Shown: positions 1-14,529, counted from the stretch's first letter. The stretch is 64,000 nt of DNA from Nansenia antarctica (GCA_963989245.1 OZ022340.1:48080296-48144295), one strand, 5' to 3'. The notes: generated by a model from the letters alone, not told the origin. Numbers and translations are program-made.

Positions 1-1119
<1,119 letters not shown>

Positions 1120-1609
1120 AGGAGAGGGACCGGTAGAACTGGACACTGGAAAATGCTGTGAATGCAAGTTACCTTTCACTAGTGGAGAGAGGGGGCTTTG
1201 TGAATCTCAATTCAAGCAACAAATTGCACATAATATGAAAGAGTTTTACTGACTTGACTGGTGAGGTCATAAAATAGGGAAGTTGTTGTGACAGAAGGTG
1301 TGACCGATTAGAAGGGGAGAATGTGTTAGGGTTAGAATTGGACCAGTGTTTAGTTGTGCATTCCTGTACAGTGATGCCAGTATTGTCCTATTTTAGGTGA
1401 GTTTTTTTGTAAGAACATTTAAACCATTGAGACTTGATGCTGATAATGCATCACAACTATTTTGAGAGATTGTTGAGATGTTCAACTGAAGGTTCAACTT
1501 TCTTTCAGAGAATATTAATTTAACTAAGTGCACTTTTCAGAGATTTTAGTGTGTATAACACCATTTCATATTGATTATGAAAAATTAAAATTAATTAGAA
1601 AATGTGTAC

Positions 1610-1615
1610 AATAAA
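1610..1615 (+). terminator. Candidate poly(A) signal of mpst
   Basis: An AATAAA hexamer lies about 490 bases after the mpst stop, in AT-rich 3' sequence. No other strong signal lies between it and the stop. Confidence 0.5.
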
Positions 1616-1619
1616 AAGG

Positions 1620-3433
1620 TCAAAGTTTCCTGTTTCCCCAGTCTTTCCCCAGGAGCTCATGTACAATCTCTCCTTTATTCAATAACTAGCACAGTAAATA
1701 CTTAGACATACCTGTAGATAAATGTCCCAGAAGACTGCAATGTTCAATCTGGGTTTTATACCAATCAAGTGTGCACATTCATTTGTGAGATTGCAACATT
1801 CAGTAAAGACCATTTTCATAAATTCATTGGAATAGTCGTTGATGTAGCCTTGTTGTAATTTAGTGTATGGAAATTATATATTTATGTTAAAGGAACAACG
1901 CACCTAGTAATAGTTTTATGTTTTGAGCTGGACCTTTAAATATGTTCCATCATTGCGTCACCATGCTACGCCCTCATCTGCAGAAAAACTAACTCAATTT
2001 CCAGATAAACTACAACATATTTAGAATACCAATTTATTTTTGGATATTGATTAATCACTTAGGTTGAATATTTGTAGAGAGATTACTCTTAATGGCACAT
2101 CAGCAGTAAAATGTAGTTAGCTGACGCAGAACAAATTCAAAACCAGTTAAATCCGGTTTCAGTGTTAGATTTAGGGAGTCTGGCAATATGCCTGATTTTC
2201 AGTAAAAACATTATTCCACCTACTTATTGTTCAAGTCAGGACGCTTTCGCACACAATTGATATTACTCCCTCGTGAGTACAATCGAAGACCGTACCACTC
2301 TCTGGTACAATCAGTCTGGAAAGTCTGTAGGGCGTTAAATTCAACATTAGATAATTGGACGTTTAGGGGGGCCATTTTGAGTGTGGCAAGTTGTCAGTAA
2401 CTAGAAAACTGTAGTGACAAGTGAAAGCCCACGTATATCTGTATCTGACCGTTTGCACTACAATGATTATTTCATATTAAAATGTACGAAAACAACTAAT
2501 AGTGGGGACATGGGATACAACGGAGTAGGCCTGTAATGATTATTGTCTGGAGTAGTTTGATAGTTTGTCTGGAGAAATTAAGGGACAAATGTCCGAATTT
2601 ATGTGAGGAGTTTCCTATGAATAACTTTTTTTGACCAACGAATGGTCATAATTGTTGGTTTTAACGTTAATTTATACTGAAATAGCTTTAATAAATTGAA
2701 CACCAGGCCAGCGAGATGCCACACACATTATGGACGAAAAAACGATCTCTGAAGCGGCTGCCCTGCGAGCTGCCTGCAGGTCCTCACCACATAAACACAT
2801 CGGGCTCCACTTCAGCCAGTTGACAAGATAGCTTCGCTGTGGCTAAGAGCTACACACAAAAGCGCTAAATTGGAATAAACAAATCTTGCACCATATCCAT
2901 TTTTAACTAAAGGAAATGTTTGTGATTTCTCTACATATTTGAGGTATAACTTAGTTTCTAGCAAAATACACATTTGGTGACCAAGCGCGTTTTTTATTAG
3001 CGTTGACAGTCAGCTGACAACAACCACTACGTTAGCCTGCTAGTTATACAACACAGTAACGGAGACAACCAACTGTTTCCTTGCTCGAGTACCAAGTGGA
3101 TTTTAAGGTAAGACGCATTGTTAACATAATAAACGCCAATACAATGAATTGGTGATACTAAACTGTTTGGTTAAATTCATTTCACGTTCGCGGCTCCTGT
3201 TGTTAGTTAGCACGTTGCTCAGCTAGGTAGCTAGCTTAGATTTTATCAACTAGCATCAATCATCTCAACAAAAAGATCAAGTTCTCTAGATATATCTGCT
3301 GAGGATGTTGATGATGATTCAGTCAGTGAACAATATGGCACGTTTACAATGTGGCAAATCGTTATAGTTTCTAGACAAAAGATGTTAAGAATATAAGTGA
3401 AGGCTTTCATTTTTTGGTAGCATTTTTCCCACA
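1620..3433 (+). other. Intergenic region and ube2i upstream region with a likely 5' UTR exon
   Basis: No coding exon is visible. The right end probably holds the ube2i promoter and a non-coding first exon ending at 3107 (TTTTAAG followed by GTAAGA). A second 5' UTR segment starts at 3434 after TTTTTCCCACAG. The exon start is not defined by the sequence alone. Confidence 0.45.
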
Positions 3434-3454
3434 GGACGGCGTTGATGAGTAGCA

Positions 3455-4736
<1,282 letters not shown>

Positions 4737-4975
4737 AGCTGAGCTGGCCATCCTGTCTGAGAGGCTGAAGCAGACCTGTATAGTGAACAGCAGCACTTGA
4801 AGGACCACTCTACTAAAATCCACTCTTATATGATGTTTGTTGTGGGAATTGTATTGATATCATGGATATACTTTCAGCTCCAGTTACAATCTATTAGAAA
4901 ACCCTGATCACTAAAAACGGTATACCCCATATAGCTGTAATGGATAGCTCTTAAACCAAAAGACAACTCACTCTT

Positions 4976-5168
4976 AGGGCTTTCACACCGCCAAGGAACC
5001 GTTCGTGTTCGCGAACCAAGTCTGGAACCGTCCGGCGCGTTCCGATCGAAAATGAATTGGTTCGGAGCCTGAAAAGTTGGTTCGCAGCGGGAAGCAGAAA
5101 ATAGTGGTTCTCAAGAACGTGATGCACGTTTCAGAACGCGAACGGTTCCTTGGCGGTGTGAAAGCCCT
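4976..5168. mobile_element. Palindromic MITE in the ube2i 3' UTR
   Basis: The ends are long inverted repeats of more than 30 bases: AGGGCTTTCACACCGCCAAG at the left and its reverse complement at the right, continuing into GGAACCGTTCG. It is 193 bp and non-coding. Both sides carry TCT next to the terminal T/A, a possible 3-bp target duplication. The superfamily is uncertain. It lies between the ube2i stop and its poly(A) signal, so it would be transcribed as a hairpin in the mRNA. Confidence 0.8.
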
Positions 5169-5418
5169 ATCTCTCAATTCTGGCAACCAATGTATGTTCT
5201 GGATTTTCTGTGAAATGTTCCTTCAACCAATATGGATACCAGCTGAAAGTGCACTGCATAAAGAGAGAAAGCTGAAGAGGTTTACCTCCGAAAGACATGA
5301 GTGTGTGTACATATATAAATATTGAGAATAATGCACCCTATGTTTTTTTTATGGTTTTAGCAAGTTGATATTTGTGTGGTATTAAAAATAATGGACATCT
5401 TAAATGTATGAATTGTGA

Positions 5419-5434
5419 AATAAAGTTGAATAAA
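5419..5434 (+). terminator. Candidate poly(A) signals of ube2i
   Basis: AATAAA occurs twice within 16 bases, about 690 bases after the ube2i stop and beyond the MITE. This is the first strong site in the 3' sequence. Confidence 0.55.
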
Positions 5435-5662
5435 TTGCCGAAAGGTTTTGTGTCCATATTTCATTTTTATTTTTTCATTGGTTGTTGGAAATGCCCTTGG
5501 GTTAAAACGGGAAATTATGAATACGCCTATGTTTGGTATTTGGAGCAGTTCTGTCAGCTTTCTGTGTTAATGTATGCTTTCTTTTTATTAGTTTGTGTTG
5601 TTTCATTAAATGCTAGACTAAATGCCAACTGGCGTTGGGTGTTGATTGGAAATTTCAGGTAG

Positions 5663-6387
5663 CCCCCTTCATGCTCTACTACAGACCCCTTCATGCTCTA
5701 CTACAGACCCCTTCATGCTCTACTACAGACCCCTTCATGCTCTACTACAGACCCCTTCATGCTCTACTACAGACCCCTTCATGCTCCTACCCCTTCATGC
5801 TCTACTACAGACCTCTTCATGCTCTACTACAGACCCCTTCATGCTCTACTACAGACCCCTTCATGCTCTACTACAGACCCCTTCATGCTCTACTACAGAC
5901 CCCTTCATGCTCCTACCCCTTCATGCTCTACTACAGACCTCTTCATGCTCTACTACAGACCCCTTCATGCTCTACTACAGACCCCTTCATGCTCTACTAC
6001 AGACCCCTTCATGCTCTACTACAGACCCCTTCATGCTCTACTACAGACCCCTTCATGCTCTACTACAGACCTCTTCATGCTCTACTACAGACCCCTTCAT
6101 GCTCTACTACAGACCCCTTCATGCTCTACTACAGACCCCTTCATGCTCTACTACAGACCTCTTCATGCTCTACTACAGACCCCTTCATGCTCTACTACAG
6201 ACCCCTTCATGCTCTACTACAGACCCCTTCATGCTCTACTACAGACCCCTTCATGCTCTACTACAGACCTCTTCATGCTCTACTACAGACCCCTTCATGC
6301 TCTACTACAGACCCCTTCATGCTCTACTACAGACCCCTTCATGCTCCTACCCCTGCATGCTCTACTACAGACCTCTTCATGCTCCTA
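5663..6387 (+). repeat. 22-bp minisatellite, left segment
   Basis: About 33 tandem copies of a 22-bp unit (CTTCATGCTCTACTACAGAC plus CC). Common variants are CCCC/CCTC, and a shorter unit in which TACTACAGA is lost (GCTCCTACC). All three + frames stay open because the unit has no stop in any frame and 22 is not a multiple of three. This is not evidence of coding. Confidence 0.97.
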
Positions 6388-7365
6388 GGTCATTTTTTAA
6401 ATACGGACTTCATAACTTGTGAAAAATAACTTGTTGATTTATCTATAGTTGAATGTTCTATTATATAAAGGACATATCTAGCTTGCTGAAAAACATAGTG
6501 GTCGAGCTCAGGCACCTAAATTGTATTTTATTTAGAATACCCTCTGTAGTTGAATAGGGTGAGTGTCTCCAGAACAGAGTGGACACATAACAGGGTGGAC
6601 ACTAACAGGGTGGACATTTTGAGTTAAAGTTAGCCTTTAGCCTGCCTGTGTTAGCATAATGCCTAGAATGACCATGAATACTTGATGAGGAATCTAATTT
6701 GCACTAAATACTTTTTTTATTTTTATTATTCAATTTGATTGATCTCCTCAATATTTAGGCATAACAGGGTGGACACGTTATGGTCAACCACATTAAACTC
6801 ACTGGATAAAAACATAAAAATCAGATGGTAAAAGAGGTAGAAAATCACACAGCTTACAACATTTGAAATCCCCTCCACTGATGTGATGTCACCTCATGAG
6901 AGTGATGTGATTGAGAAATATGGTTTTCTTTTAAAAGGGACATTAACACAGCATAACAGGGTGGACAGTGATCGCAGGGACAAGCATACAACCTTAATTT
7001 TTTGTACAAAATAAAAAAATAATGGATAAAAACTATATTTGATTTCAATAGATATTGATCAGGAAAATGAAATAATAATAACATATTTGGACATGTATAT
7101 GTTTTTAATAGTTATTTTTTGGATTGAAGTTGAATGAACAACACTGGGGACATCCCAAATCCCATGCAAAATGTCATTTACATCTTTAACCAAAGCTTTT
7201 AAAATGTAGAAAACAACAACTTAGAAGCCCATATCATTGTATTCCTAATAAATAACAATTGACTATACATGAAAAACCCAATGGAATTAGTAGTTGTCCA
7301 AATTTAGACAAAATACAACATGATTTGTACTGGGGACGGAAAAGGCACCGTATAAAAAAATGACC
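6388..7365. mobile_element. Unclassified DNA transposon derivative inserted in the minisatellite
   Basis: The insert begins GGTCATTTTTT and ends AAAAAATGACC, a perfect 11-bp inverted repeat. It is flanked by CTCCTA on both sides (6382-6387 and 7366-7371), as expected of a target duplication, though the host repeat also contains this string. It is 978 bp and AT-rich. The motif ACAGGGTGGACA or a close form occurs about five times (around 6570-6970). No transposase is visible. Confidence 0.65.
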
Positions 7366-8510
7366 CTCCTACTACAGACCTCTTCATGCTCCTACCCCTT
7401 CATGCTCTACTACAGCCCCCTTCATGCTCTACTACAGACCCCTTCATGCTCTACTAATAATTAATTAATTAATTACTACAGCCCCCTTCATGCTCTACTA
7501 CAGACCCCTTCATGCTCTACTACAGACCCCTTCATGCTCTACTACAGACCCCTTCATGCTCTACTACAGACCTCTTCATGCTCTACTACAGACCCCTTCA
7601 TGCTCTACTACAGACCCCTTCATGCTCTACTACAGACCCCTTCATGCTCTACTACAGACCCCTTCATGCTCTACTACAGACCCCTTCATGCTCTACTACA
7701 GACCCCTTCATGCTCTACTACAGACCCCTTCATGCTCTACTACAGACCCCTTCATGCTCTACTACAGACCCCTTCATGCTCTACTACAGACCCCTTCATG
7801 CTCTACTACAGACCCCTTCATGCTCTACTACAGACCCCTTCATGCTCTACTACAGACCTCTTCATGCTCTACTACAGACCCCTTCATGCTCTACTACAGA
7901 CCCCTTCATGCTCTACTACAGACCCCTTCATGCTCTACTACAGACCCCTTCATGCTCTACTACAGACCCCTTCATGCTCTACTACAGACCCCTTCATGCT
8001 CTACTACAGACCCCTTCATGCTCTACTACAGACCCCTTCATGCTCCTACCCCTTCATGCTCTACTACAGACCCCTTCATGCTCCTACCCCTTCATGCTCC
8101 TACCCCTTCATGCTCTACTACAGACCCCTTCATGCTCTACTACAGACCCCTTCATGCTCTACTACAGACCTCTTCATGCTCTACTACAGACCCCTTCATG
8201 CTCTACTACAGACCTCTTCATGCTCTACTACAGACCCCTTCATGCTCTACTACAGACCTCTTCATGCTCTACTACAGACCCCTTCATGCTCTACTACAGA
8301 CCCCTTCATGCTCTACTACAGACCTCTTCATGCTCTACTACAGACCCCTTCATGCTCTACTACAGACCTCTTCATGCTCCTACTACAGACCCCTTCATGC
8401 TCTACTACAGACCTCTTCATGCTCTACTACAGACCCCTTCATGCTCTACTACAGACCCCTTCATGCTCTACTACAGACCTCTTCATGCTCTACTACAGAC
8501 CCCTTCATGC
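7366..8510 (+). repeat. 22-bp minisatellite, middle segment
   Basis: About 50 copies of the same unit as at 5663-6387, with one AT-rich interruption near 7456-7480 (TAATTAATTAATTAATTA). It ends abruptly at a hAT insertion. Confidence 0.97.
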
Positions 8511-8603
8511 CAGTGGCGGATACAGAAAGTGGCTGATGGGTAGGCCTGGAAAAATCTGGGTAGGCCTGAGTGAAACTCATCACCGCACGTTTTAGACCTA
8601 ATT

Positions 8604-10199
8604 CAGTGGCGGCTGGCCGATAGAGGGCGCTGGGGCGCCGCCCCCACCTTCACTTCCTAGTTGTGATTTGTAAAAGTTTTTTTTTAAATAAACATTGTTT
8701 ATTCACAAAATGCGGCTGATATTCTGTCGGCGCCTATCAGCATTCATTAAAAATCCTCCAATACAATAAACATTTTTATCTGTGTGTGTGTGTGTGTGTG
8801 TGTAAAACTCACTGTTAAAATACATAGGGGAGGAGTCGGGGCGCCGGTCATTGGAAGTCTATGCCAGGACGAATACTTTTCGCTTACACGTGAGCTGTAG
8901 CAGCGCTCCAATTGGCTGTCTCTATTTCTTGGCCAGGACGCACATTTGTGCGCCCTGGCCAAGAAATCTCCGGTTGTATTGCAGACAATGCATTATGCTG
9001 AGGACTCCCGACTTCCGGTTTTCCGGACTTCGGGCTTCCGGAGTATTTTAAATGAACATTCGTAATGTCTGTCTCTGATGTTCATGGTCAATTAAATCAG
9101 CCTATTTTGTGCAACTAATAATGTTCCCGCTAATGGGTTAACCAAGCAGCCTCGCACCTAACGTGCAAGCACCTATCTTCGAACTATTCATAGCAATATG
9201 CGCGGGGCAAGGCAGAGGTACGGGTAAACACGGCTCATGTTCTGTCATCAAAGGTAAGAGTTGGTTTTCTTTAACTCAGCTGATGCATTGTTGTGTTTCT
9301 GACATGGTCTGGTTGTGTTTCTGACATGGTCTGGTTGTGTTACAGACATGGTCTGGTTGTGTTTCTGACATTGTCTGGTTGTGTTACAGACATGGTCTGG
9401 TTGTGTTTCTGACATGGTCTGGTTGTGTTACAGTCATGGTCTGGTTGTGTTTCTGACATGGTCTGGTTGTGTTTCTGACATGGTCTGGTTGTGTTACAGA
9501 CATGGTCTGGTTGTGTTTCTGACATGGTCTGGTTGTGTTACAGACATGGTCTGGTTGTGTTACAGACATGGTCTGGTTGTGTTTCTGACATGGTCTGGTT
9601 GTGATACAGACATGGTCTGGTTGTGTTTCTGACATGGTCTGGTTGTGTTTCTGGCATGGTCTGGTTGTGTTTCTGACATGGTCTGGTTGTGTTTCTGACA
9701 TGGTCTGGTTGTGATACATCATTGAATGTGTTGACCACCATCACTCTCCATCATCATCCATCATGTGTCTATGAAATAGATAGTACTGTACTACTGACTG
9801 CAGCATTCATCTCTGCTCATTGATGTAGCCATGTCACACAGACACATAGTACACATATTCATCTGCTACCTTTATTAACCTGAGTGTAGCTGTGAGGCCT
9901 GTACTAGCCTTGTTGACTAGACTTCCTCCTTGTCTGACACTGGGTATTGGACCGTACCGACGTCCATAGACCGGTCACTCTTCCACCTCAGTGTCTGTAG
10001 TTGACAGGGTAACTTCTCCATGGCCCACACGGTCATTTTAAGGGTGAAAGTTGAAATTACACAATGGTTGTAAGGCCAGTGCGTGTTTTATGCGCGTGCA
10101 CGCGACAAAAATCGTGCACGCGGGGGAAAAAATCGCAAAGAGGACCCCCCCGCCACACTGCTGTGCCCCACCCAAAAATGTTAACACCAGCCGCCACTG
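8604..10199. mobile_element. Nested hAT-type element with CAGTGGCGGCTGG ends
   Basis: It has perfect 13-bp terminal inverted repeats, CAGTGGCGGCTGG and CCAGCCGCCACTG. Both flanks share AGACCTA close to the ends, an imperfect 8-bp target duplication. Related right ends occur at 17996 and 19410. It carries a second minisatellite (9289-9716), a (GT)n run near 8780 and a short inverted repeat around 8926-8968 (TTTCTTGGCCAGG and its complement). No transposase ORF is visible. Confidence 0.75.
9289..9716 (+). repeat. 22-bp minisatellite inside the nested hAT
   Basis: About 19 copies of a second 22-bp unit, TGTTTCTGACATGGTCTGGT plus TG, with TTTCTGAC alternating with TTACAGAC. It is unrelated in sequence to the surrounding 22-bp array. 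Confidence 0.95.
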
Positions 10200-11348
10200 A
10201 GACCTATGTATGAGCAGCCAGATGGATGGAACACAACCGGGCTCGCGATCATAGTCGCCGATTTATGTTTCTGCCCGTGGGTGCTCGAAACATTTGGGTA
10301 CGACCAACATGCATGCACACACACGCACACGCACGCATACGCACGCACGCACGCACACACGCAAAATATTCGCAGGGACTGGAGGAGATCACTATGCAGA
10401 CCATGAAACGAACGGAAAATAAATAAAGTACCTGTCTACCCAGAGAATGCAACGGACAGCCAAACAAGTTATTATAATACACACACGCAAGGCATTCAAG
10501 CGCACGCAATAGTCAATGAATTAACCAATAACCATCAACTATGGAGGACCAAGTATAGAAATTGTAATAAGAAATGCCTGTATTATCATTTGCAAGCTTT
10601 TAACTGTGGGTGTTGACAGTCCAGTGCAAACCGAAAGCTCAAGTTGAATCATACATGTACCTGGCTCGGACCAGTTGTGGTGATCCATCATTTTATTACA
10701 AAACCTAACGCTGCTTATTAGGGGATTTACGTAAACTGGTGTATACACATATATTGTTGTGTAAAGTTGTGTGCTTCTTTTGTATTATATTATTATATCC
10801 AGTGAAGGCATACACAATGTTGTTCCACACAAATGTTTCCCTCTTCGTTTTAATCTTGGAAAGTCTCATAAAAAATATACTTCACCGAACTATTACAGCG
10901 CTGTCTCGGACTCTCCGCACGTCGGCGTGTGGCGTCATCATCTGTTATTGTGAATAAATAAGATTTCTAGACAAGGCCTGGTCCAAACTTTCATTATTTT
11001 CACTGACTTCCAGACGTGGCTTTTTAAGAAAGCGGGACAATGTTAGCTGTTTAGCCATCGTAGCACGCACACTGAACAACTGGTCAAGGTCAACTGAACA
11101 ATCAGAGTAAACGTAAAAGAGGAAGCAATGTAAACGTAAGAGAGGAAGTTGAATATTATTAGTATTAATACATACTTTTAATCATTTCCAAGACAAAACT
11201 ATTCACATTACAGTTAGTTAGTGAAAATTAAACTTTAAAAATATTTTATTATAAAAAAATATGTTTTTTTATGAATCTGACTGGGTGGGCCAGCTGTCAA
11301 TCTGGGCGGGCCTAGGCCCACCCAGGCCCACCCATAGATCCGCGCCTG

Positions 11349-11419
11349 CTTCATGCTCTACTACAGACCCCTTCATGCTCTACTACAGACCCCTTCATGC
11401 TCTACTACAGACCCCTTAA
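11349..11419 (+). repeat. 22-bp minisatellite, right remnant
   Basis: About three further units of the 5663/7366 array, cut off from the rest by the hAT element. The array ends at AGACCCCTTAATGCAGC. Confidence 0.95.
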
Positions 11420-12656
11420 TGCAGCTACAGCTCAGGCTGATTATGACATCACTATCCTGGTAACGGATTAGACGACGCGTTGGTTCCAAGAAAAATCAAT
11501 CATTTATCACATTTGGTCAACAGGTAAAGTTTCAGCTTGTCCCGCAGAGCACACCGTCTGCGCTGAAATGTAAGTAAACTTGAGAAAGGTTATATGTAGA
11601 TTATTGTTTTACAACTTTGCTCCAACACTATCAAATGTTATTTCTTCCTTAAGCCTATGCAATTTTTTATTTGTATTTATTTTGCCGCAAAAGTCCGTCG
11701 CTTTGTGTCTTGGTCGGTCGCAAATGAGAGTGAGAGCATGGGCTATAAGATAGGGATAGACATAATGTATGGATAATGTCATAAAACTGACAGACATAAA
11801 ATGCACTACCTATCGAATACACTCCATCACAGTCCGAATGTTTCATTGCGTTTGAGCAGATATCACGAAGCATCGTTTCCACTGGAGGGCGGCAGGAGAC
11901 TGCTCTAGAAGGGTCAGATACAATACACACAAAAAAGCCAGTAGTTGTGAAACCACACAATTAAACAAGTGAGATCGCCTAGTGATTGGGGGTTTCCATT
12001 GTTTTCTGTATGTAGTTTCCCCCCCTGGGTGACGCATAAAAGTGTAGAATGAGACACACAACGAGAAACATAACGAGAATGAGAGGTTTCATGTCCCTTG
12101 AAAAACTCATCCATGCATTTTGTTTCGAGTAGACTTGATTATTGTAATGGTCTACTAACAGGCCTATCTGAATGAATGCATGAATGGTCTTTATTGTCAT
12201 TGCTATAGTACAGGTACCAAACAACGAAATTTGGGAGGGGTGGCTCCCCTGGTGCTAGGAAAGAGAAGAAAAAAAAAAAAAAAAAAAAAAAGAAGGGAAA
12301 GGAGCTGGTTTACATAAATAAAGGCTATGTACACTATCCACTATACTATACTGTACAGATAAGACGACTAGGGTTGTCATATTGCTGAGACTGATCAGAC
12401 TGAGTGATCACGCTACTATTGTCTTATTGATTTATTATTCCACGATTATTAACGATTATTTATTTTACTTCTTAGATTTGCTTTTATTCATTGTCATTTT
12501 AATTTTCTCACTATGCACCTCTTGCTGTATTTTTAATAATGTATGTAAAGCACTTTGAATTGTCCCTGTTGTATGAAATGTGCTTTACAAATAAACTTGC
12601 CTTGCCTTGCCTAGAATGTCAACACTTCATCTCTTAGATCTCGTCTTGCTGATGCA
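11420..12656 (+). other. Intergenic region with L2-type LINE pieces
   Basis: A possible 5' UTR exon ends near 11522 (CAACAG followed by GTAAAG). From about 12121 there is an L2-like reverse transcriptase scrap (the RLDYCNGL motif on +). Its 3' end lies at 12480-12612 (GTAAAGCACTTTGAATTG, then ACAAATAAACTTGCCTTGCC). It is interrupted by another LINE 3' tail in reverse, with an A-run at 12269-12291. Confidence 0.5.
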
Positions 12657-13018
12657 ATGACGTCAAATGGCCAGCCAGAAACAACTGTTGGGGTAAGTGT
12701 CAGGTCAGAATCAGAACCAGAATTGCTTTTATTACATCCAAAGTACACAAGAGTAAAATTCTTAGTTAGCTTAGTTTATTTTCTTTAAAAAATATAAAAA
12801 ATCAGTTTATTGGGTTTTTAAAATGTACAGCATAGTCATTCAATCTGCTTCAATTGGCTTAGTTTCTTCAACATTGGCATTGCAGCAAGATACAAAATCA
12901 CAATAATAGACTAAAGTAAAATAAGTAAAGTAAGTAATAATAAAGTAATAAAGTGATGGTAGTCGTACTACAGTGGAAGGTCAGTGGCACTGGAGAGGGT
13001 CTATAATAATGTTTATAT

Positions 13019-13077
<59 letters not shown>

Positions 13078-14266
13078 ATTCATAAATTGTGTATGTGTTG
13101 TAGGTGAGGGGTACAACATGTCCACAGGTACCTCCTCTCTTGCTGCCTCATTACTGTGACACAGGGTCAGCCTTCCCCCCCCCCCACGGCGCCTACCACA
13201 GTCTGGGACACTGTCTGCGCTCCGACATCTTCCCAGGTCAGTAACAGGCCAGGTCATGGTTGTCAGTCAACCTCGGTTTGGTAACAACACCAAAGTGAAT
13301 CATTTCAGAGGGTGTGATCTGCTTTACATTGTCAGGTGGAGGGAGAAATCCGAGGACGGGCTCATTGCGATGGAAGGAACGGAACCGGGAATAGGATTAT
13401 GATGAGGAATGGTATTAAAAACATCCATGTTTGAGCCCGTCCTCCAATTTCTCCCGCCACCAGCCTCCCCTGGATAACACCCACGTGAATGGATCCATCT
13501 CTCCCACCGCTATGGCGGGACTCAGGATTCAACCCTAGTCCCTGGAATTCTGCAGAGACATTTACTTTGATGGATTGCTGCTCCTCAGCCCAGTCACCAT
13601 GTTGTTGTTGTTGTTGTTCTGTCCATGTCCCCCTTCCAGGTGCCCCTCTGATGTGGAGGTCCCTGGTTAAAGAGTCGTACATCGGGCACCCTCCGCCTGC
13701 CCAACCCCCAGTGGACCCCCAGCGCTGGTACGGCCGCAGGACTGATGACATGGGTGGGTGGCCTCCTCTGTCCCTCTGCTACTACTGCCTCTGTCCACCT
13801 TACCTCCTATAGCCTCCTCTGTCCCTCTGCTACTACTGCCTCTGTCCACCGTACCTCCTATAGCCTACAATCATTTCTCCTACAATCTGTATGCTTCTTA
13901 GCTTCTATGTGACTACTACAGCCTCTATTTTTTTTCAATTGACTCCTTCTCCTACTATTGCTATATGTAGTGCTACCCGACAGTGAGCTTTGAGTGCGAT
14001 TGACTGTATGAAACAAAGTGAACACTGATTATTATCATTGATCAGATTCGATAAGATACTACTTGGGTTACTGTAGTAGGACACGCTCCACATTCATTGG
14101 GGGTCATTGTTGGATGACTCTCAGCTAGCCCAACTGCCAGAGCAGTCTTTTCCTGTCTTTTTTTGTTTGTTGCTACCCTGCAGTGAGATGGACAGAGAGA
14201 TACATTGAGATCCAGAAGTTGAACAAGGCATTGAAGGCGATGGAGAACAACAAGGGTTCCAAGTAA
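12657..14266 (+). CDS. Probable TEX33/CIMIP4-like ciliary microtubule inner protein gene
   Basis: Candidate exons are 12657-12692 (MTSNGQPETTVG), 13165-13236, 13640-13753 and 14184-14266. The last three join in phase and encode GAYHSLGHCLRSDIFPG, then APLMWRSLVKESYIGHPPP, VDPQRWYGRRTDDM and VRWTERYIEIQKLNKAL, ending NNKGSK and TAA. Small size, Pro- and Arg-rich sequence and a position near mpst and il2rb fit TEX33/CIMIP4, a sperm and ciliary axoneme protein. The identification rests on memory of the family and of human gene order, so it is moderate. Oddity: the first exon ends in phase 0 but the second needs phase 1. A run of 11 C (13175-13185) sits at the start of that exon, and one more C would restore the frame. 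Either an upstream exon is missed or the run length is wrong. Confidence 0.55.
12706..12915 (-). mobile_element. LINE 3' tail fragment (AATCAGAATCAG type)
   Basis: The reverse complement matches the 3' end at 43255-43380: TGCAATG, a GTTGAGGAAC-like block, ACTCTTGTGTACTT and an ATTCTGATTCTG tail. It is a 5'-truncated non-coding piece in the first intron of the TEX33-like gene. Confidence 0.6.
13012..13078 (+). repeat. (AT)n then (GA)n microsatellite
   Basis: A TA dinucleotide run with one interruption, followed by a short GA run, lies in the intron before the exon at 13165. Confidence 0.9.
13758..13862 (+). repeat. Tandem duplication of about 52 bp
   Basis: The block starting GCCTCCTCTGTCCCTCTGCT and ending ACCTCCTATA occurs twice in a row with one substitution (CCACCTT / CCACCGT), directly after the donor at 13753. 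Confidence 0.9.
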
Positions 14267-14522
14267 CCCTTTGGTTCATTGGCCGCCTCACAGTCCTGAC
14301 TGCAGCACCATTGCACCATCCACGTGATTCACACCTTCAGAACCGCATTTCACTCACAAACACACAAACACCCTTGGGTTCTCACACCTGCACAAATTGT
14401 GTCACATATACATACACTCCATTACAAAACAACCCTCACACTACCATACACCCACACACTAGCAATTGTGTATACACACACACCCATAGCCACACACTCA
14501 CTTGTGATAACCTTTGTAATTG

Positions 14523-14528
14523 AATAAA
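14523..14528 (+). terminator. Candidate poly(A) signal of the TEX33-like gene
   Basis: AATAAA lies 257 bases after the TAA stop in CA-rich 3' sequence. Confidence 0.55.
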
Positions 14529-14529
14529 G

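Larger units (their letters stand above)
8511..11348. mobile_element. hAT-type element (outer), inserted in the minisatellite
   Basis: The left end is CAGTGGCGGATACAG and the right end, reverse-complemented, is CAGGCGCGGATCTATGGG, with matching GGGTAGGCCTGG / GGGTGGGCCTGG blocks inside. The 8-bp sequence CTTCATGC flanks both ends (8503-8510 and 11349-11356), and the 22-bp minisatellite resumes straight after. This fits the 8-bp target duplication of hAT elements. No intact transposase is visible. A second hAT is nested at 8604-10199. The remaining inner sequence (10200-11270) shows no clear gene. Confidence 0.75.

Noticed and set aside
5663..6387. Regular 22-bp repetition resembling a CRISPR array
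   Set aside because: Units are directly joined with no unique spacers, and the genome is a vertebrate.
5635..8595. Long + strand open frames (230-350 codons) in all three frames over the 22-bp arrays
   Set aside because: They come from a repeat unit with no stop codons and a length not divisible by three; no start context, no domain and no splice sites.
9340..9744. Repeated HNQTMSETQPD-type minus-strand frames
   Set aside because: Translation of the second 22-bp minisatellite; all frames look alike.
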